Assembly (NCBI RefSeq): GCF_014174405.1
Contig: NZ_JACEGA010000001.1
Coordinates: 432,001-496,000, forward strand
From: Variimorphobacter saccharofermentans
GTDB taxonomy: Bacteria > Bacillota > Clostridia > Lachnospirales > Lachnospiraceae
Reading direction: 5' to 3'
Length of the DNA: 64,000 nucleotides
Positions within the stretch are counted from its first letter, which is position 1, and the number at the start of each line of letters is the position of its first letter. Made by a program: the position numbers and the translations under genes. Of the stretch, positions 35,750-43,976 are shown piece after piece. The notes under the pieces are model-generated. The model was not told the origin of the DNA. It was given only the letters and a program-made list of their open reading frames with translations, and did not search any database.

Positions 35750-36722
35750 AGATTATAAGAATGATGTTGAAAATTTCAAATTGATAGAGTATGAAGCCGC
35801 GATGAATCAAGTGAATATGGAGTTCGATAAAGCCTTATCGGGCTCCCCACGCATCATCCGTGAGTATACAAAGCATCTATTAAACTCACGAGGAAAGTTT
35901 ATTCGTGCATTATCCGTATTAATCTGTGCAGAGAATCAGGAGGGACTTGTTCATCCGAATGCTGTTACCGCTGCTGTAGCCATAGAAATTCTACATCTGG
36001 CGTCTCTTGTCCATGATGATATTATCGATAACGCTGACTTACGACGCGGTGATGTTACCCTGCAGAAGAAATATGGAAAACGTACAGCTGTAATCTGTGG
36101 CGATTACTTACTGAGTATCGCTCTTCGAATGATGGCGAATATACCAAATAAAAAGGACTATTTGGATTTGGAGATGCCGGATTATGTTGGAAGACTTTGC
36201 CTTGGTGAATTAGAACAGCACATCAATAACTTCAATATTAATCTGACAATCTATCGTTATTTGAAAATTATTTCAGGAAAGACAGCGGCACTGTTTGAAG
36301 CCTCTTTCTATGCAGGAGCAATATTTTCCGGCGCTTCTGAAAAGGAGATAAAACGTTATAAACAGTTAGGCTTTTATATCGGAATGATATTTCAGCTAAC
36401 CGATGATTGTATGGATTTTGAGAAAACTGTTGAAGTAGCAAATAAACCAGTACAATCCGATTATGAGCAGGGTGTAATTACACTCCCCTTAATTCATGCA
36501 TTGGCGGAAGAAAAAAGTCTGAAAGAGAAAGCCTCTAATCAAGGTTTGACCAGAGCGGAGATTAATGATGCAGTAAGAAAAACCGAAGGGCTTCAGTTTA
36601 CCCGAATGGTAGTTAAGAAATACTATAACAAATCACTGAAGATAATCAATGAACTGGATTTGTCAGAAAGCAAGAAGGAAAGACTGACATTGGTTCTGAA
36701 TAAAGCGACCCGATTATCCTAA
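35742..36722 (+). CDS. Polyprenyl diphosphate synthase (DmkB-like)
   Basis: 326-residue all-trans polyprenyl synthase that elongates the isoprenoid side chain of a quinone. Both Asp-rich motifs are present: LVHDDIIDNADLRRG near 90 (first, DDxxD) and LTDDCMDFE near 222 (second), plus GKFIRALSVLICAE upstream. Its start overlaps the ndh2-like stop by 8 bases, so translation is coupled. Alone it could be heptaprenyl diphosphate synthase for menaquinone; the neighbours (Ndh2 fusion, UbiA, flavin lipoprotein, ApbE) match DmkB of the extracellular electron transfer locus, which makes a dedicated demethylmenaquinone pool. Confidence 0.9.
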   Translation: MIKDYKNDVENFKLIEYEAAMNQVNMEFDKALSGSPRIIREYTKHLLNSRGKFIRALSVLICAENQEGLVHPNAVTAAVAIEILHLASLVHDDIIDNADLRRGDVTLQKKYGKRTAVICGDYLLSIALRMMANIPNKKDYLDLEMPDYVGRLCLGELEQHINNFNINLTIYRYLKIISGKTAALFEASFYAGAIFSGASEKEIKRYKQLGFYIGMIFQLTDDCMDFEKTVEVANKPVQSDYEQGVITLPLIHALAEEKSLKEKASNQGLTRAEINDAVRKTEGLQFTRMVVKKYYNKSLKIINELDLSESKKERLTLVLNKATRLS

Positions 36723-36781
36723 TGTTCTTACGGTTATACTGGAACGATTAAGTACAATAACAGAAATAGGATGGGAAATGA

Positions 36782-37684
36782 ATGATTTCAAGATTTTTAA
36801 GCTATGTAGAGATTAAGACAAAGATAACCAGTACGTTTGCCTTCCTATTGACCATTGCATTGCTGGTCAGTAAAAAGCAGACGATTAACTGGGGACTGAC
36901 CATGTTATTCTTTGCAGCCATGTTCTTATTTGATTTAACCACAACTGCAATTAATAACTACATTGATACCAAGAACAACCATCAGACTCTTCAGTTTAAA
37001 AGGAGCTATGCACTAATCATTATATATATTTTATTTGCAATCAGTGCGGCACTGGGATTATATCTGGCATATCTGACAGACCTTGTTATCCTGCTTGTCG
37101 GAGGACTATGCTTTTTGTGTGGTGTGTTCTATACTTATGGACCGGTTCCGATATCAAGAATGCCCTTAGGTGAGGTGTTATCCGGTGCCTTTTATGGATT
37201 ATTAATACCCTTCATAATATTATATATCAATATGCCGGAGGGGACTTTTTTATCACTGAATGTTAATTTAGAGACAATATCTCTTGAATTACAAATAAGA
37301 CCGATTTTATCTGTATTCCTATTTGCTATCATTCCTTTTTGTACCACCGCTAACATAATGCTGGCAAATAATACCTGTGACCTTGAAAAGGATATTGCAG
37401 TGAGGCGTCATACATTACCCTATTACATAGGAGAAAAGGCATTATATTTGTTTGCCGGGTTGTATTACATGACTTATGTTGCAGATATTGCAATGGTGAT
37501 TACAGGAATACTGCATCCGATTTGTCTTCTTGCTATTGCATCCATCATACCGGTGCAGAAGAATATCAATAAATTCTTTAAGAAGCAGGAAAAAGAAACT
37601 ACCTTTATGGTAGCCATTAAGAATTATGTGATTATTATGGGAACCAATGTATTAGTGGTATTTATCAGTGCTCTGATCGCATAA
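36782..37684 (+). CDS. UbiA family prenyltransferase (DmkA/MenA-like)
   Basis: 300-residue polytopic membrane enzyme expected to attach the polyprenyl chain to 1,4-dihydroxy-2-naphthoate, giving demethylmenaquinone. The first Asp-containing loop reads NNYIDTKNNH, a variant of the usual NDxxDxxxD, and the second is ANNTCDLEKDIAVRRHTLP, close to the MenA consensus. Eight or nine helices are evident. The ribosome site is weak (GGATGGGAAATGA). Placed 60 bases after the polyprenyl synthase in the same operon. No UbiE/MenG methyltransferase lies nearby, which agrees with use of the demethylated quinone, as in Listeria. Confidence 0.88.
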   Translation: MISRFLSYVEIKTKITSTFAFLLTIALLVSKKQTINWGLTMLFFAAMFLFDLTTTAINNYIDTKNNHQTLQFKRSYALIIIYILFAISAALGLYLAYLTDLVILLVGGLCFLCGVFYTYGPVPISRMPLGEVLSGAFYGLLIPFIILYINMPEGTFLSLNVNLETISLELQIRPILSVFLFAIIPFCTTANIMLANNTCDLEKDIAVRRHTLPYYIGEKALYLFAGLYYMTYVADIAMVITGILHPICLLAIASIIPVQKNINKFFKKQEKETTFMVAIKNYVIIMGTNVLVVFISALIA

Positions 37685-37794
37685 CACAATACAATGGAAC
37701 CGGTTGATTTTTATGAGGATATTCATCCCTACCGATTCTGGCAGGGATTAATATAAATGACACTAACGAAAGTTTATAATGGAGGAAGATTTTT

Positions 37795-38802
37795 ATGAAA
37801 AAAGCATTCGCATTATTACTTGCAGCAGGCTTGGTAGTATCCACACTTACCGGTTGCGGCAAGTCAGCAGAACCTGCAAAGACAGGTTTATCAGTAATCA
37901 CTTCTATAGCAAAATCCAAGGATGCATCTGCTGAAGGAGATGGCTTAGCAGAGGTAGATTCAACAGTAGTAGCCGTATTAGTTGGCAAGGATGGTAAGAT
38001 TTTAGACTGTAAAATCGATGTTGCACAAACTAAGATGAATTTTTCAACAGAAGGTAAATTAACAACAGACATTGCTACAGTATTCCAGTCAAAACAAGAG
38101 CTTGGTGATGCTTATGGCATGAAAAAAGCTTCTGGTATCAGCAAAGAGTGGTTTGAACAAGCCAATGCATTTGCTGATTATGTAGTAGGCAAAACAGTGG
38201 ATGAAGTAAAAGGCATTGCGGTAAACGAAGATGGAACCGCTAAGGATGCTGATTTAGCCGCATCTGTAACGGTACATATTAATGAATTCGTTGAAGGAGT
38301 TGAAAAGGCAGTAGCAGCTTCTCAGGAATTAGGTGCACAAAAAGGAGATAAGCTTGGTCTTGCTATTACAACTGATATGTCCAAATCAACTGATGCAAGC
38401 GCAGAAGGTGACGGATTAGCACAGGCTTACTCAAATTATGCAGTAGTTACTGTTGACAAAAACAATAAAATTACAAGCTGTGTGATTGATGCATCTCAGG
38501 GAAATGTTAACTTCAATACAGAAGGTGTTATCACTACTGATTTAGCTACAACATATCAGACCAAGCAGGAGCTTAAAGAAGCTTATGGTATGAAGAAGGC
38601 TTCCGGTATTGGCAAAGAGTGGTATGAGCAGGCTAATGCATTTGCTGATTATGTAACCGGTAAAAAGCTTGATGAGGTTAAGGGCATTGCAGTAAATGAA
38701 GATGGAACAGCTAAGGACGCTGACTTGGCTTCCTCTGTAACCGTACATGTTGCTCCATTTATTGCAAATGTGGATAAAGCTGTTGCAAACGCAGCAAAAT
38801 AA
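37795..38802 (+). CDS. PplA-like surface lipoprotein with two tandem flavin-acceptor domains
   Basis: 335 residues. Lipoprotein signal with lipobox LTGC (Cys21). The mature protein is two homologous domains, about 31-178 and 187-335, each with the order KSxDASAEGDGLA, AYGMKKASGI(S/G)KEW, EQANAFADYV, VKGIAVNEDGTAKDADLA and (A/S)SVTVH. Nothing else is visible. This is the architecture of PplA, the Listeria lipoprotein that carries two covalent FMN groups. The best acceptor candidates are Thr159 and Thr316, in the matching ASVTV / SSVTV motifs; this resembles the S-G-A-T flavinylation motif only loosely, so the sites are inference. The ApbE-type transferase lies just downstream. Proposed role: the outer-face electron shuttle from the quinone pool to external acceptors. 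Confidence 0.85.
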   Translation: MKKAFALLLAAGLVVSTLTGCGKSAEPAKTGLSVITSIAKSKDASAEGDGLAEVDSTVVAVLVGKDGKILDCKIDVAQTKMNFSTEGKLTTDIATVFQSKQELGDAYGMKKASGISKEWFEQANAFADYVVGKTVDEVKGIAVNEDGTAKDADLAASVTVHINEFVEGVEKAVAASQELGAQKGDKLGLAITTDMSKSTDASAEGDGLAQAYSNYAVVTVDKNNKITSCVIDASQGNVNFNTEGVITTDLATTYQTKQELKEAYGMKKASGIGKEWYEQANAFADYVTGKKLDEVKGIAVNEDGTAKDADLASSVTVHVAPFIANVDKAVANAAK

Positions 38803-38825
38803 GCAGTAAAAAGGTAAGAAATATT

Positions 38826-38868
38826 AGGAGTGTTGTAAGTTGCATAACTTCAACACTCCTGTTTTATT
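38826..38868 (+). terminator. Terminator after the PplA-like gene
   Basis: AGGAGTGTTG-t-AAGTT pairs with AACTT-c-AACACTCCT (38826-38860), followed by GTTTTATTT. A terminator here would leave the abundant lipoprotein at the end of its transcript and put ApbE on its own promoter or on read-through. Confidence 0.8.
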
Positions 38869-39080
38869 TGATAGTACCTATATTTTTTGTTAGTACTTAA
38901 TATTAATATATAAATTACGATATGAATGGGGAAGAGATCCTAAACGAGGTATTTGTGCTGGTTTGTATCTGGCTCTGTAATTTAAAGCACGATGTGACAT
39001 GTACTCGTAGAAAACAGGACCTTGTGAATATAACAGAAAACAGCTATAATCATAGTAATTATTTATGGATGAGGTGCCAT

Positions 39081-40142
39081 GTGAAAAGATATAAAATTTT
39101 GATAAAAAGAGTGATAATAATAATTATGGTAATAATTATGATGTTTCCTACTACTGGCTGTAGTCTGAAAAAGAAGACACGCTATCAGGCACAGTTTTTA
39201 GAATTGTTCGATACCGTAACCACGATTATAGGATACACGGATACGAAGAAAGAATTTTCTGAATTTGCACAAACGGTTTATGATAATCTAAAAGAGTATC
39301 ATGAACTTTATGATATATATAATGATTACGAGGGCATCAATAATATCAAGACAATCAATGATAACGCGGGAATTGCACCGGTTAAGGTGGATCAGCGCAT
39401 TATTGATCTGCTTCTGTTTTCAAAGGAAGCTTATACCTTGACCAGAGGGAGAGTCAATATTGCCTTTGGCGCTGTATTGGAGGTCTGGCACAATTATCGT
39501 ACCGAAGGAATCGATGATCCGGAGAATGCTAAGCTTCCTCCAATGGAACTATTGGAGGAGAGAGCAAACCATACCGATATAAATAAGGTGATTATTAATG
39601 AGACTGATTCCACGGTATATTTGGAAGATCCTGAGATGAGACTTGATGTTGGAGCGATTGCAAAGGGATATGCAACGGAGAGAGTGGTTCAGATACTGAT
39701 TGAAAAAGGATATCATAATGGTTTGTTAAGTGTCGGAGGTAATGTACGGGCAATCGGAAGCCGTGTAGAAAAGGAGAAAGCCTGGAATGTGGGAATTCAG
39801 AACCCGGATACGGACAGTGAAGAACCCTATCTAATGATATTAAGTCTCGAGAATTTATCACTTGTCTCCAGCGGTGATTATGAACGCTATTATATGGTTA
39901 AAGGAGAAAGGTACCATCATATCATTGATCCGAAGACCCTAATGCCTGCTCAGTATTTTACTGCGGTATCTGTTGTTACAGAGGATTCTGGATTGGCAGA
40001 TGCATTATCTACCTGCATCTTTAACATGTCCTATGAGGATGGGTATGCGTTAATTGAAAGCCTTCCTAATACGGAAGCGTTATGGGTAATGAAGGACGGT
40101 ACCATGAAATTCTCCTCCGAATTTGAGTCTTATATTAACTAG
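39081..40142 (+). CDS. FAD:protein FMN transferase lipoprotein (ApbE/FmnB-like)
   Basis: Mg-dependent enzyme that moves FMN from FAD to a Thr of target proteins. GTG at 39081 is chosen because GAGGTG sits at 39071-39076; upstream in-frame ATGs have no site and would add a non-hydrophobic tail before the signal. The signal helix VIIIIMVIIMMFPTTGC gives a lipobox TTGC, so the protein is anchored outside. The catalytic domain shows LFDTVTTIIGYT, MRLDVGAIAKGYATERV, GLLSVGGNVRAIG and the diagnostic HHIIDPKTLMP. About 354 residues, normal for the family. The adjacent PplA-like lipoprotein is the obvious substrate; together they match FmnB-PplA of Listeria. Confidence 0.93.
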   Translation: MKRYKILIKRVIIIIMVIIMMFPTTGCSLKKKTRYQAQFLELFDTVTTIIGYTDTKKEFSEFAQTVYDNLKEYHELYDIYNDYEGINNIKTINDNAGIAPVKVDQRIIDLLLFSKEAYTLTRGRVNIAFGAVLEVWHNYRTEGIDDPENAKLPPMELLEERANHTDINKVIINETDSTVYLEDPEMRLDVGAIAKGYATERVVQILIEKGYHNGLLSVGGNVRAIGSRVEKEKAWNVGIQNPDTDSEEPYLMILSLENLSLVSSGDYERYYMVKGERYHHIIDPKTLMPAQYFTAVSVVTEDSGLADALSTCIFNMSYEDGYALIESLPNTEALWVMKDGTMKFSSEFESYIN

Positions 40143-40322
40143 GTTTATGTTCTTGCATAAATGTATATTTATGGTTAAAATGAAAATATATTTCAAAGCA
40201 AATAACAATATAACCAATGCTAAAAATTCGTTTTGATTTTATCAGATATTCAATTTGGTAGATACTGTAATATAATTAATTTATTTAGGGACACTTTGAC
40301 TTAGGAAAACGGGGGATATGGA

Positions 40323-41243
40323 ATGATACAGACTATAAAAATGAATTTGGATGATACGGAGCGCTTAGCGCTGATATCGAAGGCATTATCATCGGAGACA
40401 AGAATAGATATACTACGACAGTTGCGGCATAAAGATTTGAATGTTAATGAAATAGCAGAAATTCTATCCATACCTGCCTCCTCCTCAGCGGCTCATGTGA
40501 AAGTACTTGAGGAAGCAGGACTGATAAGAACTACTTTACACCCCGGAATTCGTGGTTCTATGAAGCTGTGTCATATTGTTCTGGATCATATCTATGTTGA
40601 ACTAAATACAACACGTAATCTGGAACAGAAGGTAGAAATCATCAAAATGCCCATCGGTAGTTATGTGGATTATAAAGTACAGCCTACCTGTGGAATTGTC
40701 AGCGCAAAGGGACCGATTGGAGCTGAGGATGAACCACGCTGCTTTTATCTGCCGGAGCGAATTGAAGCACAGCTGATTTGGCTGGGGGATGGATATATTG
40801 AGTATCGTTTTCCTACCTATACCTTCGCCGATAAAGAGATTATTTCCTTGGAGATATCTATGGAATTATGCTCTGAGGATCATGAATTCAATATGGATTA
40901 TCCTTCCGATATCACTCTCTGGGTCAATCAGCAAGAAGCCGGAACCTGGACCTGTCAAAGTGATTATGGCGGAAGACGTGGTAAGCTGAATCCGGATTGG
41001 TGGCCGGATAAGAATACGCAGTACGGAATATTAAAGACCTGGAAGCTAACGAAGACAGGGACCTTTATTGACGATGAGAAGACCAGCGATGTAGATCTGG
41101 AGAGTTTTCATTTATTTGATAAGGAATATATATCTGTCCGAATAGGAATCAAGGAGGATGCATTACATAAGGGCGGATTGAACCTGTTTGGAGAAGGCTT
41201 TGGAGATTATGCGCAGAGCATCGTCATGAAAGTATTTTATTAG
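40323..41243 (+). CDS. ArsR-type winged-helix transcriptional regulator with large C-terminal domain
   Basis: 306 residues. The N-terminal 90 residues form an ArsR-like winged helix (LISKALSSETRIDILRQLRH, LNVNEIAEILSIPASSSAAH, VLEEAGLIRT). No metal-binding Cys cluster is seen. The remaining 200 residues are beta-rich (IEAQLIWLGDGYIEYRFP, DITLWVNQQEAGTWTCQSDY) and probably bind a small ligand or act in oligomerisation; such long ArsR proteins are common near carbohydrate genes in Lachnospiraceae. It could regulate the galK-galE pair that follows after a hairpin, or the electron-transfer genes upstream; neither is proven. Confidence 0.85.
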   Translation: MIQTIKMNLDDTERLALISKALSSETRIDILRQLRHKDLNVNEIAEILSIPASSSAAHVKVLEEAGLIRTTLHPGIRGSMKLCHIVLDHIYVELNTTRNLEQKVEIIKMPIGSYVDYKVQPTCGIVSAKGPIGAEDEPRCFYLPERIEAQLIWLGDGYIEYRFPTYTFADKEIISLEISMELCSEDHEFNMDYPSDITLWVNQQEAGTWTCQSDYGGRRGKLNPDWWPDKNTQYGILKTWKLTKTGTFIDDEKTSDVDLESFHLFDKEYISVRIGIKEDALHKGGLNLFGEGFGDYAQSIVMKVFY

Positions 41244-41292
41244 TCGTTCTTCAGCGTGATTTAATTGAATTAAAGCTTAATTGAACACATTT

Positions 41293-41319
41293 TCCTCTTT
41301 ACAGAATCGGTAAAGAGGA
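41293..41319. terminator. Hairpin between the regulator and galK
   Basis: TCCTCTTTAC (41293-41302) pairs perfectly with GTAAAGAGGA (41310-41319) over a 7-base loop. The T run is weak (GTATTATT), so it may be a weak terminator. Confidence 0.55.
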
Positions 41320-41419
41320 GTATTATTAAGAAAAGGAACAAAAAAAATATTATAAAACAAATTTAGTAGAATTAATGTGTGAGTGACAATAAAAGGATGG
41401 GTAAAGGAGGCGTGTATTC

Positions 41420-42583
41420 ATGAAGAAGGAGATCGTTGAACAGTTCATTAAGCAATTTGGTGAGGAAGGTACCTTTCAAGTGTACTTTGCACCGGGAAGA
41501 GTGAATCTGATCGGAGAGCATACGGATTATAATGGAGGTCATGTGTTTCCTTGTGCATTAACAATTGGAACCTATGCGGTAGCAAGAAGAAGAAATGATC
41601 GTAAGCTCCGTTTTTATTCCATGAATTTTGAAGCTTTGGGCATTATCGAATCCTCCATTGATCAATTGGTTTATAAACCGGAGGATGACTGGACTAATTA
41701 CCCGAAAGGTGTACTATGGGCAATGACCGAGAAGGGATATCGGATTGATTATGGTATGGATGTATTGTATTATGGTACAATTCCCAATGCCTCCGGACTC
41801 TCCTCCTCAGCCTCTTTGGAGGTGCTGACAGGATTTATTCTGAAGGACTTATTCCAGCTTGATGTTAGCCTTATTGAACTCGCCTTGATTGGCCAATATG
41901 CGGAAAATAAATTTGTTGGTGTGAATTGTGGCATTATGGATCAATTCGCTGTGGCTATGGGTAAGAAAAATCATGCGATCTTTTTAGATACAGCAGATTT
42001 ATCCTATGAGTATGCTCCTCTTGAACTGGGTGATGCCAAGATTGTAATAATGAATACCAACAAAAAGCGTGGTTTAGGTGATTCCAAGTATAATGAGAGA
42101 AGAAGTCAATGTGAAGCTGCTCTAGCGGAGCTTCAGAAGGTACTTCCCATTAAGGCATTGGGTGAATTATCAGAAGAAGATTTCTTGATTTACAAGAGTA
42201 AAATCAGTGATCCCATTCATAGGAAACGCGCTAAGCATGCGGTTTTTGAGAATCAAAGAACAATTAAGGCAGTGAAAGCGTTGAAGAATAACGACATAAC
42301 CCTCTTTGGCCAGTTAATGAATGCTTCCCATGTATCCCTCAAATATGATTACGAGGTCACAGGGATAGAATTGGATACATTAGTAGAAGCAGCCCTACAG
42401 CAAGAGGGTGTAATCGGAGCAAGAATGACCGGAGCTGGATTTGGAGGCTGTGCGGTAAGTATTGTAAAGGGAGAGTACGTTGATAGCTTCATCGAAGAAG
42501 TAGGGAAAGTGTATAAAGAGATGATTGGATACGAGGCCTCCTTCTATGTGGTTGAAGTAGGGGATGGTCCTTCCATACTATAA
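41420..42583 (+). CDS. galK: Galactokinase
   Basis: Leloir-pathway kinase converting galactose plus ATP to galactose 1-phosphate, 387 residues. The GHMP-kinase signature PGRVNLIGEHTDYNGGHVFP near 27-46 is the galactokinase motif. The ATP loop GTIPNASGLSSSASLEV is near 122-138, and the C-terminal RMTGAGFGGCAVSI is intact. GGAGG precedes the ATG. galE follows 48 bases later, so they form an operon. galT (uridylyltransferase) is not in the window, so either it lies elsewhere or another enzyme (for example a pyrophosphorylase) closes the pathway. Confidence 0.97.
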   Translation: MKKEIVEQFIKQFGEEGTFQVYFAPGRVNLIGEHTDYNGGHVFPCALTIGTYAVARRRNDRKLRFYSMNFEALGIIESSIDQLVYKPEDDWTNYPKGVLWAMTEKGYRIDYGMDVLYYGTIPNASGLSSSASLEVLTGFILKDLFQLDVSLIELALIGQYAENKFVGVNCGIMDQFAVAMGKKNHAIFLDTADLSYEYAPLELGDAKIVIMNTNKKRGLGDSKYNERRSQCEAALAELQKVLPIKALGELSEEDFLIYKSKISDPIHRKRAKHAVFENQRTIKAVKALKNNDITLFGQLMNASHVSLKYDYEVTGIELDTLVEAALQQEGVIGARMTGAGFGGCAVSIVKGEYVDSFIEEVGKVYKEMIGYEASFYVVEVGDGPSIL

Positions 42584-42631
42584 TATAGGACGTATAAAAG
42601 CTGTTATAACAGAAAAGTAAGGAGAATGAAT

Positions 42632-43621
42632 ATGACAATATTAATCCTGGGAGGAGCCGGTTATATCGGATCCCATACGGCATATGAGTTGATTGATCGG
42701 AATGAGGATGTGGTAATCGTTGATAACCTTGAAACAGGGTATATTCAGGCGGTGCATCCCAAGGCACGCTTTTACCAAGGGGATATTAGGAACAGAGAAT
42801 TTATCGATAGCGTATTTGATAAGGAGAAGATTGATGCAGTAATCCATTTTGCAGCGAACTCCCTAGTGGGCGAAAGCATGGTTAATCCCTTAAAATATTA
42901 TGATAATAATCTTTGCGGAACTAAAGTGTTACTAGAATCTATGGTAGCACATAAAATCGATAAAATTGTATTCTCCTCTACAGCAGCAACCTATGGGGAG
43001 CCTGAGAGAATACCGATAATGGAGACGGACCGCACCATGCCTACCAATACCTATGGTGAGACAAAGCTGTCCATGGAAAGAATGTTTCATTGGACGGAGA
43101 AAGCCCATGGATTAAGGTATGTTTCCTTACGGTATTTCAATGCATGTGGTGCGCATAAGAGTGGTGTGATCGGAGAAGCACACAATCCGGAATCCCATCT
43201 TATTCCACTGATTCTTCAGGTTCCAAATAGTCAAAGAGAAGCCATCAGTATATTTGGCGACGATTATGATACAAAGGATGGTACCTGTATCCGAGACTAT
43301 ATCCATGTAACGGATCTGGCTCAGGCTCATATCCTGGCAGTGGAGTATCTGGTAAAGGGAGGAGACAGCAATATCTTCAATCTGGGAAATGGAATCGGGT
43401 TCACTGTAAATGAAGTGATAGAAACTGCTAGAAAAGTAACCGGTCATCCGATCCCGGCAGTGATATCTCCTAGACGGGCTGGAGATCCTGCACAATTGAT
43501 TGCTTCCAGTGATAAGGCAAAGAAGATACTAGGCTGGAAGCCGGAGCATGCAGATCTGGAGGAAATCATTACTTCTGCATGGAATTGGCATAAAAACCAT
43601 CCGAGAGGCTTTTCTAACTAA
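42632..43621 (+). CDS. galE: UDP-glucose 4-epimerase
   Basis: Interconverts UDP-galactose and UDP-glucose, 329 residues. The Rossmann motif GGAGYIGSHTAYEL is at the N-terminus. The catalytic Ser-Tyr-Lys set is visible as FSSTAATYG and NTYGETKLSME (YxxxK). The C-terminus has GDPAQLIASSDKAKKILGW, typical of GalE. ATG at 42632 is chosen since AAGGAG at 42619-42624 is 7 bases upstream, whereas the ATG at 42626 is too close. Second gene of the galactose operon. Confidence 0.96.
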   Translation: MTILILGGAGYIGSHTAYELIDRNEDVVIVDNLETGYIQAVHPKARFYQGDIRNREFIDSVFDKEKIDAVIHFAANSLVGESMVNPLKYYDNNLCGTKVLLESMVAHKIDKIVFSSTAATYGEPERIPIMETDRTMPTNTYGETKLSMERMFHWTEKAHGLRYVSLRYFNACGAHKSGVIGEAHNPESHLIPLILQVPNSQREAISIFGDDYDTKDGTCIRDYIHVTDLAQAHILAVEYLVKGGDSNIFNLGNGIGFTVNEVIETARKVTGHPIPAVISPRRAGDPAQLIASSDKAKKILGWKPEHADLEEIITSAWNWHKNHPRGFSN

Positions 43622-43642
43622 TGAGTATACTTAACTTTTTCG

Positions 43643-43838
43643 AAAGGGATGTTTCATAATACATTCGCGGGGATAATGACTTACCTCACACACAGACGAA
43701 AGTAAATTTTACTGATTTTATATGTCTCAGGCGAATATGAATTTTCGCCTAATTCATACAAAATACAGCAACATATTCTTCCATCAGTGTATTATGGTAA
43801 GTCATTATCCCCGCTGACACATTATGAAATATCCCTTT
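43643..43838. repeat. Long palindromic repeat, family copy 4, also a plausible terminator
   Basis: Outer arms AAAGGGATGTTTCATAAT and ATTATGAAATATCCCTTT pair with one mismatch, then GCGGGGATAATGACTTACC pairs with GGTAAGTCATTATCCCCGC. The family marks CTTACCTCACACACAGACG and CAGTGTATTATGGTAAG are present in the same orientation as copy 1. The right end runs into eight T. This lets the element serve as an intrinsic terminator for galK-galE. It occupies most of the gap 43622-43976; the rest holds only a weak TTGACA (43875) that may belong to the M14 gene promoter. Confidence 0.85.
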
Positions 43839-43976
43839 TTTTCATATTCTGCTACAGATTACCTGAAATTAACTTTGACATATGATACTAGGCATGGTTT
43901 AATTATTTTGTTGACACAGTTCGACCTGATGATAGCGAAAAGGGACTAATAATTTGACATGAAAAGGGGCATGCAT

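Noticed and set aside
38922..39080. Longer N-terminus for the ApbE protein
   Set aside because: The upstream part has no ribosome site and would place charged residues before the lipoprotein signal; GTG at 39081 fits a signal peptide and GAGGTG.
8778..43838. Palindromes as CRISPR repeats or IS ends
   Set aside because: The copies are kilobases apart with no spacers, no cas genes and no transposase in the window.
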